From the NCBI GenBank assembly GCA_016711805.1, contig JADJSH010000011.1:105773-169772 (forward strand): a DNA stretch of 64,000 nucleotides. The letters run 5' to 3'. Below the pieces are notes generated by a model. That model searched no databases. It was not told where the DNA came from and worked only from the letters and a program-made list of their open reading frames with translations. The translations under genes were made by a program, and so were the position numbers. Below, piece by piece: positions 8,253 to 16,627 of this stretch. Each line of letters opens with the position of its first letter. Position 1 is the stretch's first letter. Origin of the DNA: Bacteroidota bacterium (GTDB lineage Bacteria > Bacteroidota > Bacteroidia > B-17B0 > Aurantibacillaceae).

Positions 8253-9640
8253 TTTGTTGTTTCATTCAGCAGCTTCTCAATCGGTTCAATCAAACTGTCT
8301 ATATCTCCCGCTCCCAATGTCATCACTACTTGTGGTGGATGTGTTTTTAAAAATTCGAGCACGTTTTCTTTTTTCACTAAAAACTTTTCTTTGCTTTTCA
8401 TTTTATCTAACAACATCTGCGAATTGATTCCTTCGATTGGTTTTTCTCTGGCAGGGTAGATGTCTAATAACACACATACATCCAATAAATCTAAACTCTC
8501 TGCAAAACCATCGGCAAAATCACGTGTGCGTGTAAACAAATGCGGCTGAAAAATACCCGTTACTTTTTTATCTGGATATAATTGTTTAGCAGCGGTAATG
8601 GCAGCTCTCAATTCTTCCGGATGATGGGCATAATCATCAATGTACACAACAGACTTTGATTTTACTCGGTAATCAAATCTTCGTTTCACTCCTTTAAAAG
8701 AACATAAGGCTTTGTTTATCACATCGCCCTTAATACCTAATTGTTGCGCAACTGCTACTGCTGCAATCGAATTTTCTACATTATGTAAGCCCGGTAACCC
8801 AATGGCTACGTGGTTTACAGGCTCTATGGGACTATTGATGTTGTAACAAAATTCGCCATCAATAATTTCAATAGAATTCGCAGAGTATTCAGTATCTAAA
8901 TTTAATGAGTAGACAAGTCTTTTATCCTTGAGTCTCAAATCGTTATCAACATTTTTTTTAACAATCAAAAAGCCCTCTTTTTGAACCTGAGAAGCAAATT
9001 GAGTATAGGTTTGATGCATGGCATTTAAGTCGCCATAAATGTCCAGATGGTCAGCGTCAACACTTGTTATCACTGTAATATAGGGATGAAGAGTCAAAAA
9101 AGAACGATCGTATTCATCTGCCTCAACTACTACGTAAGCGTCCTTATCGTTAGCATCTCCCAACAACAAATTGGTTTTATAATTTTGAGAAATGCCCCCT
9201 AAAAAGGCAAAACAATTAATACCCGCTGTTTTTAAAATATGAGTCGTAAGCGTGGTGGTAGTTGTTTTTCCGTGAGTACCCGCAATAGCAATCGTGCGAA
9301 ATTGTTTAGTGATTTCTCCTAATACCCAAGCGCGCTTTTGTAAATTGTAGCCTTCGTTTTGAAGATACACAAACTCTGCATGGTCTTTTGGAACGGCAGG
9401 CGTATAAATCACTAAAATTTCTTCCTTATTATAGAGCGAAAATAATTTTTTGACTAAGGCTTTATCCTCATCAAAATGTAATTGAGCGCCTTCGTCTTGT
9501 AATTGTCTCGTTAAATCTGTTTCAGTTTTGTCGTAACCATAAACGGTTTTACCATAATGGTTAAAGTAGCGAACTAAAGCACTCATGCCAATGCCACCAG
9601 CACCAAGGAAATAATATAATTTATAATCAAGTATGTTCAT
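8249..9640 (-). CDS. murC: UDP-N-acetylmuramate--L-alanine ligase
   Basis: MurC adds L-alanine to UDP-MurNAc, the first amino-acid step of peptidoglycan precursor synthesis in the cytoplasm. Seen in the sequence are the N-terminal Rossmann motif GAGGIGMSALVRYF, the ATP-binding loop AGTHGKTTTTTLTTHIL about residue 118, DADHLDIYG, and the C-terminal ligase motif DDYAHHPEELRAAI about residue 330. The 463-residue length is normal. It is 6 bp after murG and overlaps ftsQ by 4 bp, consistent with one transcript. Confidence 0.98.
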   Translation of the reverse strand: MNILDYKLYYFLGAGGIGMSALVRYFNHYGKTVYGYDKTETDLTRQLQDEGAQLHFDEDKALVKKLFSLYNKEEILVIYTPAVPKDHAEFVYLQNEGYNLQKRAWVLGEITKQFRTIAIAGTHGKTTTTTLTTHILKTAGINCFAFLGGISQNYKTNLLLGDANDKDAYVVVEADEYDRSFLTLHPYITVITSVDADHLDIYGDLNAMHQTYTQFASQVQKEGFLIVKKNVDNDLRLKDKRLVYSLNLDTEYSANSIEIIDGEFCYNINSPIEPVNHVAIGLPGLHNVENSIAAVAVAQQLGIKGDVINKALCSFKGVKRRFDYRVKSKSVVYIDDYAHHPEELRAAITAAKQLYPDKKVTGIFQPHLFTRTRDFADGFAESLDLLDVCVLLDIYPAREKPIEGINSQMLLDKMKSKEKFLVKKENVLEFLKTHPPQVVMTLGAGDIDSLIEPIEKLLNETTK

Positions 9641-9646
9641 TTAGTA

Positions 9647-10756
9647 CTAAAGGCTGTAGTGGGCTAATTTTAAAACTTCGTTGGCAATAATATTCGTAGA
9701 ATTTGGCATAGCAAGTAATCCACAATTTTTACTGATCTCTTGTTGCAAGCTGCTATTGTTTACTAAAGCAATCGCTTCTTTTATTAAGTTGGCTTTAGCT
9801 TGATCGTCTCTCACTAAAATAGCCGCCTTTTTGTTCACTAATGACATCGCATTTTTGGTTTGATGATCTTCGGCGGCAGTTAATAGAGGAACTAAAATAC
9901 TTGGTTTTTGCACGATGCATAATTCGGAAATAGCACCCGCACCAGCTCGCGAAATCACCACGTCAGCAAAGGCATAAGCCAAATCCATGCGTGTAATAAA
10001 ATCAACCGCTCTAATATTTTTGGATTCAAAAGCAGTTGTTTGTTGTTTAGCGGTTTCGAAATAAGTTTTACCCGTTTGCCAAATTAGCTGAATGTTATTA
10101 TCGGCTAATTGTTGTAAGCCTTCACTCATCGCTTCGTTAATACCCTTAGCACCAAGGCTTCCACCAACTACTAAAATTGTTTTTCGGTTTTTATCTAATT
10201 TAAAAAACTCAAAGGCTTCGTCGCGTTTAGCGGCTATATTGGTGATATCTTGTCGAACAGGGTTACCCGTTAAAATGATTTTTTCTTTCGGAAAGAATTG
10301 TTCCATGCCTTCGTAGGCGACACAAATCTTACTTGCTTTCTTCGATAGTATTTTATTAGTAATTCCTGCGTAGGAATTTTGTTCTTGTAATAATGCTGGA
10401 ATGCCTTTGTTGGTGGCTGCTTTTAATAATGGCCCAGAAGCATAGCCGCCTGTTCCAACAACCACGTCTGGTTTAAATTCGTTAACAATTTTACGTGTCT
10501 TTAATAAAGACTGTATAATAAGGAATGGTAATTTTAAATTAGATAAGGTGAATTTACGCTGCAGACCCGCAATAGGAACACCAATGATTTTGTAACCAGC
10601 CGCAGGAACTTTCTCCATTTCCATTTTGCCTAAAGCGCCCACAAATAAAATCTCCGCATGAGGAACTAATTTTTTTATCTCATTAGCAATAGCAACTGCA
10701 GGAAAAATATGTCCTCCAGTACCGCCGCCGCTTAATATGACTTTTAGTGGTTTCAT
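9647..10756 (-). CDS. murG: UDP-GlcNAc--lipid I N-acetylglucosaminyltransferase
   Basis: MurG transfers GlcNAc to lipid I to make lipid II on the cytoplasmic face of the inner membrane. It is a GT-B glycosyltransferase: the glycine-rich loop GGGTGGHIFPAVAIANEI is at the N-terminus, GGSLGAKGINEA is in the middle, and the UDP-GlcNAc-binding stretch SRAGAGAISELC followed by AAEDHQTKNA is near residue 270-300. The 369-residue length is normal. It begins immediately at the end of ftsW with no gap. Confidence 0.98.
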   Translation of the reverse strand: MKPLKVILSGGGTGGHIFPAVAIANEIKKLVPHAEILFVGALGKMEMEKVPAAGYKIIGVPIAGLQRKFTLSNLKLPFLIIQSLLKTRKIVNEFKPDVVVGTGGYASGPLLKAATNKGIPALLQEQNSYAGITNKILSKKASKICVAYEGMEQFFPKEKIILTGNPVRQDITNIAAKRDEAFEFFKLDKNRKTILVVGGSLGAKGINEAMSEGLQQLADNNIQLIWQTGKTYFETAKQQTTAFESKNIRAVDFITRMDLAYAFADVVISRAGAGAISELCIVQKPSILVPLLTAAEDHQTKNAMSLVNKKAAILVRDDQAKANLIKEAIALVNNSSLQQEISKNCGLLAMPNSTNIIANEVLKLAHYSL

Positions 10757-11911
10757 TTATTCAGTAATCACTTCTTGTTCTTTATTAGTAGTATCCTCGT
10801 TTGCTCTACTCACACTTAAAATAATGCCAATGGCAATACAGGTAAACCAAATAGAGGTCCCTCCCATACTTACTAAAGGTAACGGTTGACCTGTTACAGG
10901 AAATAAATTCACAGCAACTGCCATATTAATGAGGGCTTGAAACACCAAGCTAAAACTTAAACCAACAGCCATTAATCCGCCAAAGGTTTTTTCTGAGTCC
11001 CTTAAAATTCTAATGCCTCTAAATAATAAAATCATGTATAGGAAAAGCATAGCAAAGCCGGTAAACAAACCATACTCTTCAATAATAATAGCATAAATAA
11101 AATCAGAAGATGCTTGCGGTAAAAACGCACGTTGTGTGCTATTACCTGGGCCTTTACCAATGACGCCGCCTGTAGCAATAGCAATTTTTGCTTGTTCGCT
11201 TTGGTAATTGTTTTTAGCATCTCCTTCAGAGAAATTTTCAATACGTGCTTTCCATGTTCTACCACGAGGTATAGCATCTGGAAACTGATAAATAGTAATG
11301 CCCAGTAATAACGCAAAACCTACACAGCCAGCTAAAATGTACATGATGAATTTTGCTTTTATTCTTCCAACAAACATTAAAAATAAACAGTTCACAAATA
11401 ATAAGGCTGCTGTAGAAAAGTTAGCTGGGAAAATCAATAAACAGATAAAACCTACCGGAATTAATAAATATTTTAGGAGTGATTTAAAATCTTCTAATTG
11501 ACCTTGACGAATAGTAAGCGTGCGTGCTACGAAAATTATTAAAATAATTTTGGCAACGTCGGAAGACTGAAATGTTAACCCTATCCCCGGAATTGGAATC
11601 CAACGACTTGCCTCGCCTGCACTCACTCCTTTTAATAATGTAAATAGCAATAAAGGAATCACAAACAAAATACCAATCTGCGCCACCCTAGAGAACAGAG
11701 TGTATTTGAGTTTGTGAACTAAATACATTATTAAAATACCACCAACTACTGTAATGCCATGTTTGATTAAGTAGGCCTCGGTATTACCTTGTTTATATTT
11801 ATGTGCTAATGTTACAACCGAACTGTATACTACCAAAATAGATAGTAGAGACAATAGAAAAACTATCGTCCAGATTACTCTATCTCCTTTTAAGTATGCG
11901 AATTGTTTCAT
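10757..11911 (-). CDS. ftsW: SEDS-family peptidoglycan glycosyltransferase FtsW
   Basis: FtsW polymerises lipid II into septal glycan together with FtsI. This 384-residue protein has about ten membrane spans and the conserved SEDS features, including QSSDVAKIILI, the extracellular region with IATGGVIGKGPGNSTQ, and PLPLVSMGGTSIW near the C-terminus. The gene is followed directly by murG. It is separated from the partial murD copy by 77 bp containing an AT-rich palindrome, so some transcripts may begin or end here. Confidence 0.97.
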   Translation of the reverse strand: MKQFAYLKGDRVIWTIVFLLSLLSILVVYSSVVTLAHKYKQGNTEAYLIKHGITVVGGILIMYLVHKLKYTLFSRVAQIGILFVIPLLLFTLLKGVSAGEASRWIPIPGIGLTFQSSDVAKIILIIFVARTLTIRQGQLEDFKSLLKYLLIPVGFICLLIFPANFSTAALLFVNCLFLMFVGRIKAKFIMYILAGCVGFALLLGITIYQFPDAIPRGRTWKARIENFSEGDAKNNYQSEQAKIAIATGGVIGKGPGNSTQRAFLPQASSDFIYAIIIEEYGLFTGFAMLFLYMILLFRGIRILRDSEKTFGGLMAVGLSFSLVFQALINMAVAVNLFPVTGQPLPLVSMGGTSIWFTCIAIGIILSVSRANEDTTNKEQEVITE

Positions 11912-11952
11912 TAGTTAATTGTTTTGTTGTTTATTTGTTTCCATGTTTTTTG

Positions 11953-11979
11953 CTGTTTTATGTTTTTAAAACATAAAAC
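11953..11979. repeat. AT-rich palindrome upstream of ftsW
   Basis: TGTTTTATGTTTT and AAAACATAAAACA are perfect 13-base inverted arms separated by one T. It lies in the short gap between the partial murD copy and ftsW. It could be a weak terminator, a protein-binding site or simply a palindrome; there is no clear T-run after it. Confidence 0.5.
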
Positions 11980-11988
11980 AACCAAACA

Positions 11989-12452
11989 TTAAACATTTAA
12001 AACGAGTTCCTTGAATTTGTTACCTCTGTTTTTATAATTGTCAAAAGGGTCGAAACTTGGGCAAGCTGGCGAAAATAAAACCGCTTGGTTTTTAATCGCT
12101 TTTGCTTTCGAAATTCCAACAGCACTTTCTAAATTATCGGCTACAATAACCATCACGTGTTTATTAAAGATGTTTTTATTTCAGAGAATCGTCTGCCAAA
12201 ATAAATCACCGTTTTAATATTATAGTAATTGATATTAGTGAACCAAGAGTAATCGGTTTTTAAATCATCTCCACCTAATATCAATACTATTTCTGCGTCC
12301 ACAGAATTAATACTTTCCACAGTTAGCCTTGCATTAGTTGCTTTCGAATCATTAATGAAGGTGACTTCATTAATGTTGGCAACAAATTCAAAACTATGAT
12401 CTGTTTCTCTATTAATAGAAAACGTTTTTTGACCTAGTGCAACTTCTTTCAT
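11989..12452 (-). pseudogene. Orphan second copy of the MurD C-terminal domain, frameshifted
   Basis: Starting one base after the murD stop, this reading frame resembles the final third of MurD: FEFVANINEVTFINDSKATN matches FVASINGIEFINDSKATN of the intact gene, and after a one-base frameshift near 12170-12175 it continues as VLFSPACPSFDPFDNYKNRG, matching LLSPACASFDLFQNYEDRG. Adding one A to the A5 run (minus strand EIKT to EIKN) restores about 154 residues ending at 11989. The Mur C-terminal domain binds the incoming D-glutamate; those motifs are kept, but the UMA-binding and ATPase domains are absent. The copies have diverged strongly, so this is an old duplication. It is either a decayed copy or a small protein broken only by a sequencing error. 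Confidence 0.8.
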
Positions 12453-12453
12453 T

Positions 12454-13827
12454 TTATAAACCTCTTACTGCTGTTTTAAATTGAACACCTCTATCTTCGT
12501 AGTTTTGAAATAAGTCGAAACTAGCACATGCTGGAGATAATAAAACTGCATCTCCTTTAGAAGTTAATTTGTAAGACATGGCAACTGCTTCAACAGCAGA
12601 ACCAGCTTCCATAATATTTTCTACAGAACCTTTAAATGCTTTGATGATTTTTTTATTATCCACACCTAAGCAAACAATCGCTTTTACTTTTTCTTTTACA
12701 AGGTCAACTAATTCTTCGTAGTTGTTTCCTTTGTCTTGTCCACCAACAATCCAAACAGTTGGTTTTTGCATACTTTCTAAGGCATACCAAGCAGAGTTAA
12801 CGTTAGTTGCTTTTGAATCGTTAATAAATTCGATGCCATTAATAGAGGCAACAAATTCTAAACGGTGTTCAACATTTACGAAGTCTTCTAAACTTTCGCG
12901 GATAATGTCTTTGCGTATATCTACGATACGCGCTGCCATTGAAGCAGCCATTGAGTTGTAAACGTTATGTTTACCTGCAAGAGCCAATTGTTCTAGGGTC
13001 ATAATTAAGGGTTTAGGGTTATTATTATAATTAAGGGTTATTTCATTGTTTTGTAAGAAGGCGCCATTTCCTTCTATGGTTTTTTTGATGCTGAAGGGAA
13101 CTAATTCCGCTTCAATGTGTGTGTGCTTCATAAATTCTTCCATCACTACATCATCTGCACAATACACAAAAGCATCATCTTTGGTTAAGTTTTGAGTAAT
13201 GCGGAATTTGGATGCCACATAATTCTCAAACTTATATTCGTATCTATCTAAATGATCAGGCGTAATGTTTAATAGCACTGCTACGTCTGCTTTAAAATTA
13301 TACATGCCATCTAATTGAAAACTACTTAACTCTAACACGTAGTAATCAAAATTTTCGGTTGCTACTTGGTAAGCAAAACTTTTTCCGATGTTGCCACCTA
13401 AGCCTACATTGTACCCTGCTTTTTTTAGGATATGATAGGTAAGTAGAGTAGTAGTTGTTTTTCCATTACTACCTGTAATACAAATCGTTTTTGCCTTGGT
13501 ATGTCGGCCTGCAAATTCTATTTCAGAAATCACAGGAATGTTTTTTGCTTTTGCTTTTTGAACAAGTTCCACTTTATCAGGAATACCAGGACTCTTGATG
13601 ATTTCCGTTGCATTTAAAATTAAGTTCTCTGTATGTGTACCTTCTTCAAAAGCAATATTATGATGAACTAATTCTAATTTATATTTTTCTTTAATTAAAC
13701 TTTTGTCAGATACAAACACATCATAACCTTTAGCTTGTGCCAAAATAGCACTGCCAACGCCACTCTCACCAGAACCGAGAATAACCATGCGAGGTTTTTG
13801 ATTAGATATGTTTGTATTTAAGTTCAA
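12454..13827 (-). CDS. murD: UDP-N-acetylmuramoylalanine--D-glutamate ligase
   Basis: MurD adds D-glutamate to UDP-MurNAc-L-Ala. The N-terminal Rossmann part has VILGSGESGVGSAILA, the ATP loop is CITGSNGKTTTTLLTYHIL about residue 115, and the C-terminal domain has INDSKATN and SPACASFDLFQNYEDRG. The 457-residue length is normal and the gene is complete. A truncated, diverged copy of its own C-terminal domain follows one base after the stop. Upstream, 62 bp separate it from mraY and hold a G-rich intergenic repeat. Confidence 0.98.
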   Translation of the reverse strand: MNLNTNISNQKPRMVILGSGESGVGSAILAQAKGYDVFVSDKSLIKEKYKLELVHHNIAFEEGTHTENLILNATEIIKSPGIPDKVELVQKAKAKNIPVISEIEFAGRHTKAKTICITGSNGKTTTTLLTYHILKKAGYNVGLGGNIGKSFAYQVATENFDYYVLELSSFQLDGMYNFKADVAVLLNITPDHLDRYEYKFENYVASKFRITQNLTKDDAFVYCADDVVMEEFMKHTHIEAELVPFSIKKTIEGNGAFLQNNEITLNYNNNPKPLIMTLEQLALAGKHNVYNSMAASMAARIVDIRKDIIRESLEDFVNVEHRLEFVASINGIEFINDSKATNVNSAWYALESMQKPTVWIVGGQDKGNNYEELVDLVKEKVKAIVCLGVDNKKIIKAFKGSVENIMEAGSAVEAVAMSYKLTSKGDAVLLSPACASFDLFQNYEDRGVQFKTAVRGL

Positions 13828-13856
13828 TTTTTGTTTTTAATTTAATTTTGTTCAAT

Positions 13857-13889
13857 CTCCTTTTCCAAATAGGGGTAGGGGAGGGGCTA
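13857..13889. repeat. G-rich intergenic repeat between mraY and murD
   Basis: The sequence CCAAATAGGGGTAGGGGAGG and its flanks stand out in an AT-rich region. Sequences of this kind are familiar from memory as dispersed intergenic elements in Bacteroidota. Only one copy is in this window, so repeat status is inference. Confidence 0.4.
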
Positions 13890-15158
13890 TTATCTTAATT
13901 TTAATGTGACAATGGTTAGTGCGGCAAGCATAATTCCAATAATAAAAAAGCGCATCACAATTTTTGACTCATGAAATCCTGATTTTTGGTAATGATGATG
14001 AAGAGGTGCCATCTTAAATAAGCGGTTGGCTTTGGCAAATTCAAGTCCGTGTTTTTTGCGTTGATATTTAAAGTAAAACACCTGCATGATTACGGATAAA
14101 TTTTCAATTAAGAATACACCACATAAAATTGGGATCAATAATTCTTTACGAATAGCAATTGCAAACACAGCGATGATGCCTCCTAATGCTAAACTTCCTG
14201 TGTCGCCCATAAAAACTTGAGCAGGGAAAGCGTTATACCAAAGGAAGCCAACGCATGCGCCAACAAAGGCCGCCATAAACACCACCAATTCACCTGTGTT
14301 AGGTATGTACATGATGTTTAAGTAATCCGCAAAAATAGTATTACCACTTACATAAGCTAAAATTCCTAAGGTGGTTCCAATAATAGCACTTGTTCCTGCG
14401 GCTAATCCGTCAATGCCATCCGTAATATTTGCTCCGTTAGAAACAGCCGTTACAATTAAAATAACAATGGGAATAAAAATTAGCCAACCGTATTTTACAG
14501 CACTATCTCCCATAAACGATAAAACGCTCACGTAATCAAATTCGTTATCTTTTACAAAAGGAATAGTTGTTTTAATACTCTTAATGGGTGTCGGTGCGTA
14601 TTTTGGTAAAGTCAAATCTTTTTTGCTACTGATAGCATCATCAAAAGAATAAGCACTCTGCTGGTTAGCAGTCATTCGTTCTTTTACAACCACATCAGGA
14701 TGGAAATAGAATACAGCACCTACTAATAAACCAATACCAATTTGTCCAACAACTTTAAATTTCCCTTTTAAGCCTTCTTTGTTTTTCTTAAATACTTTTA
14801 TGTAATCATCTAAGAAACCAATACTTCCTAACCATACGGTTGAGATGAGCATCAATACAATATAAACGTTGTGAATTTTTGCAAATAATAAAGTGGGAAT
14901 AATGATAGCGGCCAAAATAATTAAACCACCCATTGTTGGAGTGCCCGCTTTTTCATTTTGCCCTTCTAAACCTAATTCACGGATCGTTTCACCAATTTGT
15001 TTTTTACGGATGTAATTAATGATACGTTTACCAAATATCATGGTAATCACTAACGACGATAATAAAGCCAACGCCGCTCTAAACGAGATGTATTGAAACA
15101 CCCCAGCTCCTGGAAAGTTAAAGTGTTGATCTAAGTAGTGGAATAAGTAGTAAAACAT
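13890..15158 (-). CDS. mraY: Phospho-N-acetylmuramoyl-pentapeptide-transferase
   Basis: MraY joins UDP-MurNAc-pentapeptide to undecaprenyl phosphate, forming lipid I in the inner membrane. About ten membrane spans carry the family motifs GTPTMGGLIIL, GFLDDYIKVFKKNKEGL, NGANITDGIDGLAAG and MAPLHHHYQKSG (catalytic HHH). At 422 residues it is longer than the 360 of E. coli because of an insertion of about 50 residues near 165-215, which lies in a periplasmic loop and is common in this phylum. It follows murE by 7 bp. Confidence 0.98.
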   Translation of the reverse strand: MFYYLFHYLDQHFNFPGAGVFQYISFRAALALLSSLVITMIFGKRIINYIRKKQIGETIRELGLEGQNEKAGTPTMGGLIILAAIIIPTLLFAKIHNVYIVLMLISTVWLGSIGFLDDYIKVFKKNKEGLKGKFKVVGQIGIGLLVGAVFYFHPDVVVKERMTANQQSAYSFDDAISSKKDLTLPKYAPTPIKSIKTTIPFVKDNEFDYVSVLSFMGDSAVKYGWLIFIPIVILIVTAVSNGANITDGIDGLAAGTSAIIGTTLGILAYVSGNTIFADYLNIMYIPNTGELVVFMAAFVGACVGFLWYNAFPAQVFMGDTGSLALGGIIAVFAIAIRKELLIPILCGVFLIENLSVIMQVFYFKYQRKKHGLEFAKANRLFKMAPLHHHYQKSGFHESKIVMRFFIIGIMLAALTIVTLKLR

Positions 15159-15165
15159 TTTATCG

Positions 15166-16626
15166 TTAGTTATTAAATATTTCTTTTACAATTTCAAAAT
15201 CATCAAATGGGTGCTTTACACCATTTATTTCTTGGTACTTCTCATGTCCTTTTCCAGCTATCAAAATAATGTCACCTTCTTTTGCAAATGCAACGGCAGT
15301 TCTGATGGCTTCTTTTCTATCGCTAATACGTAATGTTTTTTTTGCATCAACTGGATTAATTCCCGCTTGCATTTGGTTTAAAATATCTTCTGGATTTTCG
15401 CTACGAGGATTGTCACTCGTTAAAATTACTTTATTGCTATACTCGCAAGCTATTTGAGCCATAATCGGACGCTTTGCAGCATCTCTATCTCCACCACAAC
15501 CTGCAAGGGTAATCACTTGCTCGTTACCAGTTCTAATGTCTTTTATCGTTTCTAAAACATTTTTTAAAGCATCAGGTGTATGTGCATAATCAACTATTGC
15601 TACAATGCCCGTTTTAGATTTAATGTATTGAAAACGCCCTTCTACTGAATTTAAATTACTAAGCGTTGTTAATACTTGTACTCTATCTTGTTTCAATAAT
15701 TGAGAAATAGCATACACTACCAAAACGTTATAGGCATTAAATGAACCAATTAGTTTTACCCACACTTCTTGATTGTCGATGCTTAGTAGCAAACCATTCA
15801 AATGATTTTCTACCACTCTACATTTAAAGTCTGCAATAGATTTTAAACCGTATGAATATTTTTTGGCTTTGGTATTTTGTAACATTACCATGCCGTTTCT
15901 ATCGTCCTTATTAGTTAACGCAAAAGCATCGTCTTGTAAATTATCAAAGAATAATTTTTTTGCTCGAATGTATTCTTCAAATGTTTTGTGATAATCTAAA
16001 TGATCGTGTGTAATATTTGAGAAAGCTGCACCTGTAAATTTTAAACCTGTAATACGATGTTGTACAATAGCGTGAGAACTCACTTCCATAAAGGCATACT
16101 GACAACCAGCTTCTACCATTTTTGATAATAGTTCATTTAAAGCTAATGCATCTGGAGTTGTATGAGTAGATGGAATAACAGTCGTATTGATTTTATTTTC
16201 TACAGTAGATAATAAACCAACGTTGTATCCTAAGCCCCTAAATAAATTAAATAATAAAGTAACCGTCGTTGTTTTTCCGTTTGTTCCAGTAATACCAACT
16301 AACTTTAATTTCTCAGAAGGATTGTCGTAAAAATTGCAAGCAATGTAACCCAAGGAAGCTGAAGAATCTAAAACCTTTACATAGGTTACATTTTCTTTTA
16401 GAGTCTCTGGTAAGTCTTCGCAAACAATAGCTACTGCACCGCTTTCAATAGCTAGTTCAATATAATGATGTCCATCAGAAGCTGTTCCTCTGGTAGCAAT
16501 AAACAAAGAATCCTTTTTTACTTTACGAGAATCAAAAGTCACAGACGAAATTGCCACATTAGTAGAACCAATGATTTCCTCTAGTCGTGTTTTGTATAAT
16601 ATGTCGCTTAATAATTTCAATTTCAC
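15166..16626 (-). CDS. murE: UDP-MurNAc-tripeptide synthetase, meso-diaminopimelate-adding
   Basis: MurE adds the third stem-peptide residue. The ATP loop GITGTNGKTTTVTLLF lies near residue 110, and the C-terminal domain contains DNPRSENPEDI about residue 405. DNPR is the specificity motif of meso-diaminopimelate-adding enzymes, as opposed to lysine-adding ones, so the cell wall should be of the A1-gamma type. The 486-residue length is normal. One base separates it from ftsI. Confidence 0.97.
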   Translation of the reverse strand: MKLKLLSDILYKTRLEEIIGSTNVAISSVTFDSRKVKKDSLFIATRGTASDGHHYIELAIESGAVAIVCEDLPETLKENVTYVKVLDSSASLGYIACNFYDNPSEKLKLVGITGTNGKTTTVTLLFNLFRGLGYNVGLLSTVENKINTTVIPSTHTTPDALALNELLSKMVEAGCQYAFMEVSSHAIVQHRITGLKFTGAAFSNITHDHLDYHKTFEEYIRAKKLFFDNLQDDAFALTNKDDRNGMVMLQNTKAKKYSYGLKSIADFKCRVVENHLNGLLLSIDNQEVWVKLIGSFNAYNVLVVYAISQLLKQDRVQVLTTLSNLNSVEGRFQYIKSKTGIVAIVDYAHTPDALKNVLETIKDIRTGNEQVITLAGCGGDRDAAKRPIMAQIACEYSNKVILTSDNPRSENPEDILNQMQAGINPVDAKKTLRISDRKEAIRTAVAFAKEGDIILIAGKGHEKYQEINGVKHPFDDFEIVKEIFNN

Positions 16627-16627
16627 T

